Source: a virus. Taken from it: a DNA stretch of 22,663 bases. The number at the start of each line of letters is the position of its first letter. The stretch's first letter is position 1. The notes under the pieces were generated by a model that saw only the letters and a list, made by a program, of their open reading frames with translations, ran no database searches and had not been told where the DNA came from. The stretch lies in IMG/VR virus record IMGVR_UViG_3300028553_000184, positions 1 through 22,663 of that record; one strand, 5' to 3'. Shown in pieces: positions 13,419-22,100 of this stretch. The translations under genes were made by a program, and so were the position numbers.

Positions 13419-14198
13419 ATGTCAAAACAAAATCAACAACAAGCTCAAGATATTCAATTCCAAGCTCCGTTTGACGTTCTACCTTTACCATCTAAGGGGT
13501 TATTGTATCCTGGACAGGTTGGTACAGTTAAAGTGGAATATATGACAGCAATGGATGAGAACATCCTAACATCACCTAACTTAATTAAGAATGGTAAAGC
13601 CATTGAAATATTGTTAGAAAGAAAGATTAAAGAATCCCCAGTACCTTTCGACCAATTATTAGTTGGCGATAGAAACGCCATTATGATTTGGTTAAGAGCA
13701 ACAGGATACGGTGAGATGTACCCAGTTAAAATAACAGATCCTACAAGTGGTGTTGAATTTGAACATGAATTCGATTTAAGTGCTTTAGCCTCAAAAGAAT
13801 TACCAGATGGTGTAACACCAGATGAAAGAGGTGAGTTCTCTTTTGATTTACCTAGAAGTAAGAAAAAAATTAAATTTACATTATTAACTGTTGGTGATGA
13901 ACGTTCTATTGTTAATAGGGCTGATAAATATGAGAAAGCAACAAAGTCTCAAATTTCAAACACATTAACATATAGGTTACAAGCACAAATTAAAGAAGTT
14001 GATGGTAATAGGGATTCTAATTACATTCAACAATTCGTTAATGTGATGCCAGCATTCGATTCTCTTAAATTTAGAGAATATTCAGATAACATTGAACCAG
14101 GAATTGAGATGTCGGCCGAAGTGGAGGGACCGACAGGCACATTTCAAGCTCCAATTACCCTCGGACTCAACTTTTTTTGGCCTAACGTCAGAGTATAA
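13419..14198 (+). CDS. Baseplate protein of the T4 gp26/T4_baseplate type
   Basis: A 259-residue protein with the family signature near the N-terminus: LPLPSKGLLYP (residues 22-32), VEYMTAMDENILTSPNLIKNG (about 40-60), then KAIEILLERKI and LLVGDRNAIMIWLRATGYG (about 80-100). This block, LPSKG...MT..DE.IL.SP.L...GKAI..LL and LL.GDRN..., is what I recognise as the T4 baseplate (gp26) domain. The C-terminus ends GLNFFWPNVRV. In T4, gp26 is needed to assemble the baseplate hub. The gene has its own promoter-like motif and is followed by a short ORF in the +1 frame, which remains open across the end of this gene. A run of seven T (14172-14178) sits in the last codons and would allow a slip into that frame. 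Confidence 0.85.
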   Translation: MSKQNQQQAQDIQFQAPFDVLPLPSKGLLYPGQVGTVKVEYMTAMDENILTSPNLIKNGKAIEILLERKIKESPVPFDQLLVGDRNAIMIWLRATGYGEMYPVKITDPTSGVEFEHEFDLSALASKELPDGVTPDERGEFSFDLPRSKKKIKFTLLTVGDERSIVNRADKYEKATKSQISNTLTYRLQAQIKEVDGNRDSNYIQQFVNVMPAFDSLKFREYSDNIEPGIEMSAEVEGPTGTFQAPITLGLNFFWPNVRV

Positions 14199-14226
14199 TT
14201 TAGGTCTTAAAAGAGAAATATATTAT

Positions 14227-14373
14227 ATGGTAAAACATATGAGATTTTCTTACGAATCAACGTTAAGTATGCCAATCTGGGAAAGAAGAATCTATCTCGA
14301 CATGTGGCAACAAGAATTAGAAGAACAAAAGAAAGAATACGACAAAGCTAAAACAAAAGGAAAATCAAGATAA
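14227..14373 (+). CDS. Small baseplate/assembly partner protein, perhaps made as a frameshift extension
   Basis: From the ATG at 14227 the product is 48 residues: MVKHMRFSYESTLSMPIWER, then RIYLDMWQQELEEQKKE and a basic tail. Short proteins with a 'MP.W.RR.Y...' core regularly follow baseplate genes of the gp26 type in phages I recall, and would serve in baseplate or tail assembly. The frame stays open upstream to 14092, overlapping the preceding gene by 107 bases. The codons just before the ATG read SEYNLGLKREIYY, and they look like protein rather than random text, but no ATG, GTG or TTG lies between the T7 run and 14227. Hence either the start is at 14227, or the protein is joined to the preceding one by a +1 or -2 slip. 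The earlier ATG at 14092 is unlikely. Confidence 0.6.
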   Translation: MVKHMRFSYESTLSMPIWERRIYLDMWQQELEEQKKEYDKAKTKGKSR

Positions 14374-14399
14374 AAGATGGGACGAAAGTCCCATTTTTA
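14374..14399 (+). terminator. Rho-independent terminator with GAAA tetraloop
   Basis: ATGGGAC (14377-14383), loop GAAA, GTCCCAT (14388-14394), then TTTTT. It directly follows the stop of the small partner gene and is extended by A-T pairs and a G-T pair. Confidence 0.9.
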
Positions 14400-14409
14400 A
14401 TTTAAGTGA

Positions 14410-14417
14410 TATTTATA
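14410..14417 (+). promoter_or_regulatory. TATTTATA late-promoter-like motif after a terminator
   Basis: GATATTTATAAAGAAATC, nearly the same text as before the gene at 9235, lies 11 bases upstream of the ATG at 14429 and directly after the terminator, so a new transcription unit begins here. Confidence 0.6.
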
Positions 14418-14428
14418 AAGAAATCATT

Positions 14429-16300
14429 ATGAGCATTAATACCTTAATTAAAAAAGTCACATCAGACAAGATACTGTTAGAATATATCATGACTGAAGCT
14501 AAACCAACTTCAGTTACTGGTGATGAGGCTGCAGCATCTGGAGCTAGAGGTGAGATGGCCGCTGGAAGAGCTAAAGAAATAATGGCTCGTATGGGTGTTA
14601 ATTTACCAGAACTAGACACTATTTTTTCAATACAACAATTATCTGTTGAACCTTTTAAATTAAGTTACGTTTTACAGGATTTATTAGATAACCCAGAGGA
14701 ACTAACACTACCAAAATCACAAACATTTACTGGATTAGCTAGGGTTGTTAAAGATTCTAATAATTTAATTTTAGAATTCAAACCACAAAATAGTGAATCA
14801 ACTTTTTTAATAAAATTTACTGAAAGTAATGAGGTCTATACTGTATTACCAGGTACCAAGAAAAAAATAATTGCTTTAGCTGTGGGTGAAAGTGAGGGTA
14901 AATTTTATACGGTAGAGTTTGGTCCTTCTTTTGTTACCACAATAAAAAGTGGTGATTTAGAAACAGAGGGTGAGGAATACAAAGTGGGTGATACGGTTGA
15001 TTTTACAACTGATGGTGGAGAGAACGGTAAAGGTGGTATTACTAAAATAGACGGTGATAATTTTACGATAGGTGATGGTAAGGGTGGTACCGTTATCGTT
15101 AATAGAAAAAATATTAAAAAAGGTGGAGAAGATAATAATTCTACTCAGAATGAAAAGGAAGGTAATTTTTATAACGGAAAAGATTTAAAGGAGGTTAACG
15201 CTAAGCTTTCCAGTACGAAAGATAAAGCTCGTTGGTTTAACATATTAACAGCGTACAAAGACGACCCAGAATTCCAAAAGATTTTTTTAGATGCTATTAT
15301 TGATGGGACAAAATCTATTAAAATAAATCAACAACCACTTTTAACAGCCTTAAAGGGTTTAAAATCACAAGGGTTATTAGAAGCACCAACTTCAATGTCT
15401 GGTAATCAAAGAAAATATTTAAAGGTTAAACTAAACCTACAGAATTTTATGTTCGATGTTTTTTCTATTTTCGCTAAGGTAGCAAAAAATGGTAGAAACT
15501 CACAAACTTTTCAAGTTATTAAAGATTTCTATAAACAACTATACTTTATAGCTACTAAGGGTAAAACTAGTATTGCCGATGTACAAACAAGAAAACAACT
15601 TTGGAAAAAATTAGTAGGAAGTTTTAAAAACTTTTTAGTTAGTTTTTCAAAACTATCCGAAATGATTAAAGGTAATGGGAAACAAAATAGTGGTAAGAAT
15701 GTGAAAGTAAAAAACATGCCAAAGGCGTCAATGTCAAATACTGGAGTGGCAGAAGATTTTTATCGTTACATATCAGATAATACAGAGTTAATATTTGAAG
15801 CTGACGAAGATCAAAAAAAATCTAATACAACAGCAAAAATATATTTAAAGGGTATAGTTTTAGGTCCAAAGGGTAAAGCTAAAAAAGATGGTGATATTGA
15901 GACCACTTATGGCGGTGGGGGTAAAGGGGGTGAACAAGGTAAGCCGTTAACCAATACCTCAATGGAGGATAAGAAATTTTACCCAGTTATTGGTAGGTTA
16001 TATGATGTTGAAAAATCTGATACCCCTTCCGATTTAAACGTAAAAGAAATAATAAATTTATTTAATCAGGGTGATCAAAACCTAGAGATTAGAAAAAGTA
16101 TGAGTGGTGATAAAGGTGAAAACTTTTCTATCATTATCAAAAAATCAGGATCTGGTGATGGGTTTTTAATGGTAAAACCAAAAGATGGTGGTCTAATTAA
16201 TTGGACCTCTTCTAAACCTATTGATGTTTTAATAGGTAAGAAAGCTTTGGGTTATCCACAAGAACCTTTTGAAGGGGTCTTAATACTAAAAAATAGATAA
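14429..16300 (+). CDS. Large protein of unknown function with ΦΦxE leader
   Basis: A 623-residue protein I do not recognise. The first 23 residues form a basic helical leader ending Y-I-M-T-E|A (I20-M21-T22-E23), which is a good match to a T4-type prohead-protease site. An Ala/Gly-rich helix follows (GDEAAASGARGEMAAGRAKE, about 31-50). Around residues 180-235, EYKVGDTVDFTTDGG...GGITKIDGDNFTIGDGKGG has the look of a small SH3/KOW-like barrel. A helical middle (about 330-430, LNLQNFMFDVFSIFAKVAK and LGKSFKNFLVSFSKL-like text) precedes a low-complexity Gly/Lys linker (about 485-510) and a C-terminal strand-rich domain. It overlaps the tape measure start by one base (TAATG), so it is coexpressed with the tail genes. 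It could be a virion component, a chaperone for the tape measure, or a packaged protein. Confidence 0.75.
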   Translation: MSINTLIKKVTSDKILLEYIMTEAKPTSVTGDEAAASGARGEMAAGRAKEIMARMGVNLPELDTIFSIQQLSVEPFKLSYVLQDLLDNPEELTLPKSQTFTGLARVVKDSNNLILEFKPQNSESTFLIKFTESNEVYTVLPGTKKKIIALAVGESEGKFYTVEFGPSFVTTIKSGDLETEGEEYKVGDTVDFTTDGGENGKGGITKIDGDNFTIGDGKGGTVIVNRKNIKKGGEDNNSTQNEKEGNFYNGKDLKEVNAKLSSTKDKARWFNILTAYKDDPEFQKIFLDAIIDGTKSIKINQQPLLTALKGLKSQGLLEAPTSMSGNQRKYLKVKLNLQNFMFDVFSIFAKVAKNGRNSQTFQVIKDFYKQLYFIATKGKTSIADVQTRKQLWKKLVGSFKNFLVSFSKLSEMIKGNGKQNSGKNVKVKNMPKASMSNTGVAEDFYRYISDNTELIFEADEDQKKSNTTAKIYLKGIVLGPKGKAKKDGDIETTYGGGGKGGEQGKPLTNTSMEDKKFYPVIGRLYDVEKSDTPSDLNVKEIINLFNQGDQNLEIRKSMSGDKGENFSIIIKKSGSGDGFLMVKPKDGGLINWTSSKPIDVLIGKKALGYPQEPFEGVLILKNR

Positions 16301-19059
16301 TGGCGAACGAAGGTAACTTTAAAAGAAACAAAAAGGACGAAATAGAGTTTCTCAAAATTCAACAAGACATTAAGGAGAACTTTAAGAGTCAGGTAGACTC
16401 CATACAATCATATGCTGAATGGCAAGCAAAGATTGGTAAGATATGGAAAGAACTTAAAACAATGCAAGCAGAAATCCTCGAATTAGAAAAAGAGGGTACA
16501 AAGGAGTCGTTAAAAAAGGCTAAGGTTTTAAGAAAAGAATACGACCAACTATTAGAAGTTAATAAAGAATTAAGGAAACAAGGTTCCCTACTTAAAGCTA
16601 GCGCTAACATTTTAGACAAACAGTTTTTAGGTGTAGTAGGTAATATTTTAACTAAGTGGTTTGATTTTGATGAGGCTGTTCGTAAAACAGCTAATACCAT
16701 GGGTATATCTGGTCAAAGGATGAGTGTCATGCAAACCAACATCATTAATGCCGGAATGAAAACCGCTGCGTGGGGTGTATCTGCTACAGCTCTAGCTGAG
16801 GCACAAGGTTCTTATTCTGACGAATTAGGTCGTTCCGTTATATTAAGTGAACAAGCCCTTGAGAATATGGCTATACTAGGAACCAAAACTGGTTTGGGTG
16901 TTGATGGTATTTCTCAAATGGCAGCTCAAATGGAGGCGTTTGGTTTGGGAGCGACAAAGTCTGTTGAGTTGGTAACACAACTTTCTTCTGATGCTGAATC
17001 AATAGGTGTTAACTCAGCCAAGGTACTTAAAAGTTTTCAATCAAATTTAGGTTTAATGAATAAATTAAACTTTAAGAACGGTGTTAAAGGAATGATGGCA
17101 ATGTCCAAATATTCTGAGAAATATAAATTAGATATGAATTCTGTGGCAGCGGTAGCTGATAAAGTATTCAGACCCGAGGGTGCTATTGAGGCCGCGGCCC
17201 AATTACAAGTCTTAGGTGGTTCGTTATCCTCATTAGGTGACCCATTCCAATTAATGTATAAAGCACGTAATTCACCAGAGGAGTTGGCTAAAAGTTTAAC
17301 TAAGGCTGCGACAGCCTCAGCAACTTTTGATAAAACCACGGGTGAGTGGAAGGTTAACGCCTATGAATTAGATAGGTTAAAAGAAGCTGGTGCCGCTTTA
17401 GGTATTAGTTATGAAGAGTTAGTGAAAACAGCTAAACAGGGTGCTAAAATAAACATGTTTGAGGGTTTATTAAAAGGTAAGGGATTAGATCAAGAACAGA
17501 TAGATATGTTAAGTGGGTTAGCTGATGCTGACGGTACAATTCAAGTAGGGTTTAATAAAGATGGTACTGCTAACATAAAAAAACTGTCTGAACTTACTAA
17601 GGGTGATGCTGAAGTTTTAATGGAAAAAAGAAAATTAGCTGATAAAAGTCAGAAGGATGCTGTTAGTATGAGACAACAGTGGCAGGGTGTGTTAGATCAG
17701 TTAATGATGGCAACATGGCCTTTGTTACAAGCTTTACAGGAATATCTTAAACCCGGCGTTGATGTTTTGACAACCAAAATCACTGAATTTATGGGTTCCA
17801 TTAAAACTTGGACTAAGGGTATCGGTATATTCCTAGGTGCTGTAACCCTACTTTGGGCTGGTATGCAGGTCTTTAAAGCTATAGATATTGTTAAGGGGTT
17901 TTTTGGAACTGGGAAACATTTTAAAGCTGGATTAGAAATGGCGAAAGGTTTCCAGGCGGGAACCACAGGTAAAGGTGGACTATCTACAAAAGGTTTCCAG
18001 GCGGGAACCACAGGTAAAGGTGGACTATCTACAAATACTAAAGACTTTTTAAAAAGTCAATCTGGTGGTTTTAAGAGAAACGCTGGGGGGGGTTTAACTA
18101 GAGTAACACAAGGTCCTGCAATAGATAATGGGCCGGGTCAGATGACAAAGGGTCTTAATCCAATGGATATGATTAAGGGGGCTGCCGCAATTTTAATCTT
18201 GTCGGCCGCATTATTTGTGTTTGCTAAAGCCCTACAAGAATTTGATAAATTACAAAACGGTTGGGAAACATTGGCTCAGGCCGCTGTCGGTTTGACGGTG
18301 TTGGGTGTTGCAGCTTGGTTAATCGGTAAAGCCTCTGGTTCTATGATTGAAGGGGCTATTGCGATAACACTACTTGGTGCCTCATTAATACCGTTTGCTT
18401 ACGGTATGAGTCTTATGCAGGGTCTATCTTGGGAGTCTCTAGCGATAGCTGGGGTTGCGTTAGTGGTTTTCACAGCCGCAATATTTGGTTTGGGTTTACT
18501 GATGGCAACTGGTATTGGAGCTGTTTTATTTGGTGCTGGTATTATAGCGATGATAGCTTTAGGGGGTGCCTTATTAGTATTGGGGTTAGGATTAAGTGCT
18601 GTCACGGCACCATTAATTCAATTTAGTACAGCTATCGGTGGTGATGGTTCTGGTTTAATTTCCGCGGGTACTGGTTTTATGGTAATGGCAATGGGTGTTG
18701 AAAAATTAGGTCAAGCTATGTTTGGTTTAACCACTACAGCCATAGTTGGATTACCAATTATAATGATGTTAACAAAAATGGGTTCTACACTTGCCTCATC
18801 TGTAGGTGCGATAAATAGTGTAGATACCGACAAATTAAACTCTTTAAAGGAACTTGCACAATGGTTGTCATTGTTAGGTGGTACCACAACAATTAAATTC
18901 GATGAGTCTCTTACAGTGGATGGGGAAATAGAATTAACGGGTAAGAATGGTAGTAGTACGGAAATAGACCTTAGTAAATTAAATTCTGCACAAAAAGAAG
19001 AACTTGCCAAAATGATTTTCTCCACACACGAATATTCCAAAAGAGGGATGGCTAGTTAA
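16300..19059 (+). CDS. Tape measure protein
   Basis: A 919-residue tape measure, identified by composition and context: a charged coiled-coil N-terminus (residues 1-100, EILELEKEGTKESLKKAKVL), a helical Ala/Gly-rich middle (MANTMGISGQRM-like segments to about 470), and a C-terminal half with five or more long hydrophobic segments, such as IGIFLGAVTLLWAGMQVF (about 507-524), AAAILILSAALFVFAKAL (about 629-646), and LAIAGVALVVFTAAIFGLGLL (about 713-733). Such proteins set tail length and enter the host membrane during DNA injection. The start overlaps the previous stop by one base. Between residues 548 and 578 a 15-residue unit (KGFQAGTTGKGGLST) is present twice in perfect tandem. No lysozyme or peptidase domain was seen in it. 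Confidence 0.9.
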   Translation: MANEGNFKRNKKDEIEFLKIQQDIKENFKSQVDSIQSYAEWQAKIGKIWKELKTMQAEILELEKEGTKESLKKAKVLRKEYDQLLEVNKELRKQGSLLKASANILDKQFLGVVGNILTKWFDFDEAVRKTANTMGISGQRMSVMQTNIINAGMKTAAWGVSATALAEAQGSYSDELGRSVILSEQALENMAILGTKTGLGVDGISQMAAQMEAFGLGATKSVELVTQLSSDAESIGVNSAKVLKSFQSNLGLMNKLNFKNGVKGMMAMSKYSEKYKLDMNSVAAVADKVFRPEGAIEAAAQLQVLGGSLSSLGDPFQLMYKARNSPEELAKSLTKAATASATFDKTTGEWKVNAYELDRLKEAGAALGISYEELVKTAKQGAKINMFEGLLKGKGLDQEQIDMLSGLADADGTIQVGFNKDGTANIKKLSELTKGDAEVLMEKRKLADKSQKDAVSMRQQWQGVLDQLMMATWPLLQALQEYLKPGVDVLTTKITEFMGSIKTWTKGIGIFLGAVTLLWAGMQVFKAIDIVKGFFGTGKHFKAGLEMAKGFQAGTTGKGGLSTKGFQAGTTGKGGLSTNTKDFLKSQSGGFKRNAGGGLTRVTQGPAIDNGPGQMTKGLNPMDMIKGAAAILILSAALFVFAKALQEFDKLQNGWETLAQAAVGLTVLGVAAWLIGKASGSMIEGAIAITLLGASLIPFAYGMSLMQGLSWESLAIAGVALVVFTAAIFGLGLLMATGIGAVLFGAGIIAMIALGGALLVLGLGLSAVTAPLIQFSTAIGGDGSGLISAGTGFMVMAMGVEKLGQAMFGLTTTAIVGLPIIMMLTKMGSTLASSVGAINSVDTDKLNSLKELAQWLSLLGGTTTIKFDESLTVDGEIELTGKNGSSTEIDLSKLNSAQKEELAKMIFSTHEYSKRGMAS
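17944..18033. repeat. Perfect 45-base tandem duplication inside the tape measure gene
   Basis: The unit at 17944-17988 is repeated without change at 17989-18033. It begins AAAGGTTTCCAGGCGGGAAC and encodes KGFQAGTTGKGGLST twice, in frame. Two more bases after the second copy also match, so the exact boundary is uncertain by two bases. No substitution between copies points to a recent event. Confidence 0.97.
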
Positions 19060-19188
19060 TTTTTGATCTGCTTTATTTATTTACCTTTTATATTAACTTA
19101 TAAGCTTATTATTTAATATTAGGATCTGTGCTAAATTTAGCAAGAAAATAGTAATAAGTAAATATTTATAGAAAAATAGATTGGAATT
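19060..19188. other. Intergenic stretch between tape measure and baseplate genes
   Basis: These 129 bases are very AT-rich. They contain a perfect 12-base palindrome GCTAAATTTAGC (19130-19141) and a promoter-like motif at 19163. No convincing terminator hairpin with a T-run was found, so read-through from the tape measure unit is possible. Confidence 0.5.
19163..19170 (+). promoter_or_regulatory. TATTTATA late-promoter-like motif before the baseplate/OmpA-domain gene
   Basis: AATATTTATAGAAAAATAG: the octamer ends 18 bases before the ATG at 19189. Confidence 0.5.
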
Positions 19189-22100
19189 ATGCCGTCAAAT
19201 CAAATAAACCCAAATAACTATAATATTGATAACTTTGATAGTGGTATCTTAGGACCAATAACTGATAATAATTTCAGGGATTTCCTATTGGGTCATAATT
19301 TAAAAGATATTAACCCAATTATTAACACGGCTTTAGGATCTTCAATATCAAACGATAAGGGTGCAGAGTATAACGTATCAGAAAGTACTTTTAACGTCAC
19401 AGACGTACCAGATTTACAAACTGTAGCGGTAACACCATCTCTTTATAATAATCTAACTAGTCCACTCCCTGACGGTATTACGAAGAATCCAACAGAGACT
19501 GAGTTATCTGCTTGGCATCCAGATTACAGCTTTATATTTTCCCAAGGGTTTCCATCACAAGGAACTTCTTATGGTGTACCACAAACCTTTAAATTAGGTT
19601 TTGCTGGTAATGTTGAGGAATGGGTTAATGAAGGGGGATATACATCAACCGTCCATGAGATTAGGGATTTAAAAATGTTCGCTAGGGAGAATAATAAATA
19701 CGGCCCAGCTGAAATTATTGCATATAATGACCCAGATAATCCAGGTATTAATACGGGTTTCATTCAATACAACGACAAAATACAATTAGACTTTAGAGAA
19801 ACATATTTAAATAGAACTTTAGGTGTTGGTGGTATACCCTTCAGTACTTTATCATCAGGAATTAACTATAAACCAGACGGTCAAAACATTTCCGAATTGG
19901 ATACTATCGCCAGAAAAAGAAGGGGTGAGGAACTAAAGAATAGAATAAAACTAAATTTTGTTGATAATACGGTTGGCGCTATCAATACAAGTCCTTTTGG
20001 TCTTTTAGCTGGTGGTAATTTAATCGAAAGAAATTATACCATTACAGTCCCTAAAACAGGTCTTGGAAAGGTAGCTGAATTTACAGCCAAATTAGCTGGA
20101 TTTAACTTACCGACAAGTATCATACCACAAGACGCTTTTGGTGGATATGGTGTGGTTCCAGATCCAAATAACCCAGATATAACCAATGAACTATTGGATT
20201 ATACAGGTGCCGGACAGAAATCGTTATTATTTGATGCTCTCTATATTAACAAATACGGTCCAGTATTGGGGTCATCATATACTACACCCACTAACGCAAC
20301 AGTTAAAAAGAATTTAGCTGGAGCGGGACAACCACCAAGTACAATAAATTATTTATCACCAGCACCAACAGACCCCACTAATACTAGAAACCCTTCTGTA
20401 ATAGAAGATATTAATGACAAAGTAAAAAGTATTTTTGGTGGTAATAAAACCCCAGTAAAACCAGGTCCTGATTTTAACACATTAGACCCTACCACACCAT
20501 CTTTAACAATTAGTAGTGATGGAAAAAGTGTGGTGGATCGTAACGGTTTTGACACCCTATTAAATAACGTTACAGACACTTGGGATGTAAGGGGACCGTC
20601 ACCCATGGGTAGTGGTGGTGAGTTTGATAGAGGTGGTATTGGGACGGCGATGCCTGCTGGGATATTACCAGACTTCCATCAACCGTTAGATAATGGTATG
20701 TACTGGGGATTTAGAAAAAACCCATTTAAAAAAGGTATTTTAAAATACACACAAGATTTAGTTAATAATTCTATAACTAAAAAGGGTACTGCTGGTCAGT
20801 ATATTGGTGTTATAAATGATGATTCTAACTATAAGTTTGATGGAAAACATGATTTCTATTCAAATGGTAATACAACATTAACACAAGAGGGTGACGCTTA
20901 TTGTCGTTCTTGGTCAGTTAGAAGGCCTTATAAAGATTTTGGTCATTTAATTAGAAGTGAAAAAAATTGGTGGAGAAACGTAGATGAAAGAGGTTTAACC
21001 AAAAATATGACGTTAACTGAAACTGGTATACCTAAAATTGCGTGGGATTCTGCGGATAACACAAATTATAAAGATTCACTACCAACTAGAGCTCAACAAT
21101 TACAAAAGGAGAATTTAGACAACGCGACTAATTTAACTGCTATAAAAGGGTTGTTAGTACCATATATGTTATCTATTGAAAATCTAGCTTGGGTAGATGC
21201 ACCACAATACAACTACTTACCTAATTCCGAAAAAGGACCTAATAGGGGGAGAATTATGTGGTTTCCACCATACAATTTAGATTTTAATGATAACACATCT
21301 GTTAGTTGGGATGCTACCACTATGGTTGGAAGGGGTGAACCTATATACACATATAATCACACTGAACGTTCTGGAAATTTAAGTTTTTCTATCGTAGTAG
21401 ATCACCCAGCGGTGTTAAATCAAATAAAAAAGGATTTCGAAACAAATGCGTTAACCGATGATTTTGTACATTCATTTTTTGGTGGGTGTGCGGATTTAAA
21501 AAGTAAGTTTAAAGATTTTCTTCCTGAAGAAATTAAAGTGCCAGATCCAGCTCCATGTAAAGATTGTTTACCACCTAATGAAACACCAGTAAAAGTTGAT
21601 CCACCAAAAGAACCACCTATAAATAATATAAATATATTTTTCCAGAATGCTAGAACAGATGAAAAATGTCCAGCAAATAAGGGATGTACCAGTGTTAATA
21701 CAACACAACTTGGTAGATCGGTATTTTTAATAGATTTAGCAAACCCAAATGGTTATGAGGTGGGCCCTTTGGACTGTCCTAATAGTTCAAGAGCTGGTTT
21801 AAATGAGGGTAAAGAGGATGATTTAAATAATTTAGCTAAATTTCTGGTAACATCTGACGGTAAAAACTATACAATAAAAATTAATGGTTATTGTTCTGGT
21901 ACCGCATCAGGTGGTTATAACAAAAAATTGGGAAATGATAGAGCTTTAGCAACTAGAGACTATCTATTAACTAAAATGCAAGATTACGAATTAAATCAAG
22001 GGGGTCCACCTAAGTTAGAGGGTACTGATAAAACTTACCCTTCTGAAATTGTAATTGAAAATAGTAAGGATAGATGGGTAATGACAAGTGATGGTGAGAG

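Noticed and set aside
14172-14178. -1 frameshift on the T7 run
   Set aside because: The -1 frame meets a stop (TTG GCC TAA) right after the slip, so only the +1/-2 frame is of interest.
18399-19040. Minus and + frame ORFs within the tape measure and the baseplate gene (for example 18711-19040, 20349-20606, 22035-22307)
   Set aside because: They overlap fully with convincing + strand structural genes and show only antisense composition.
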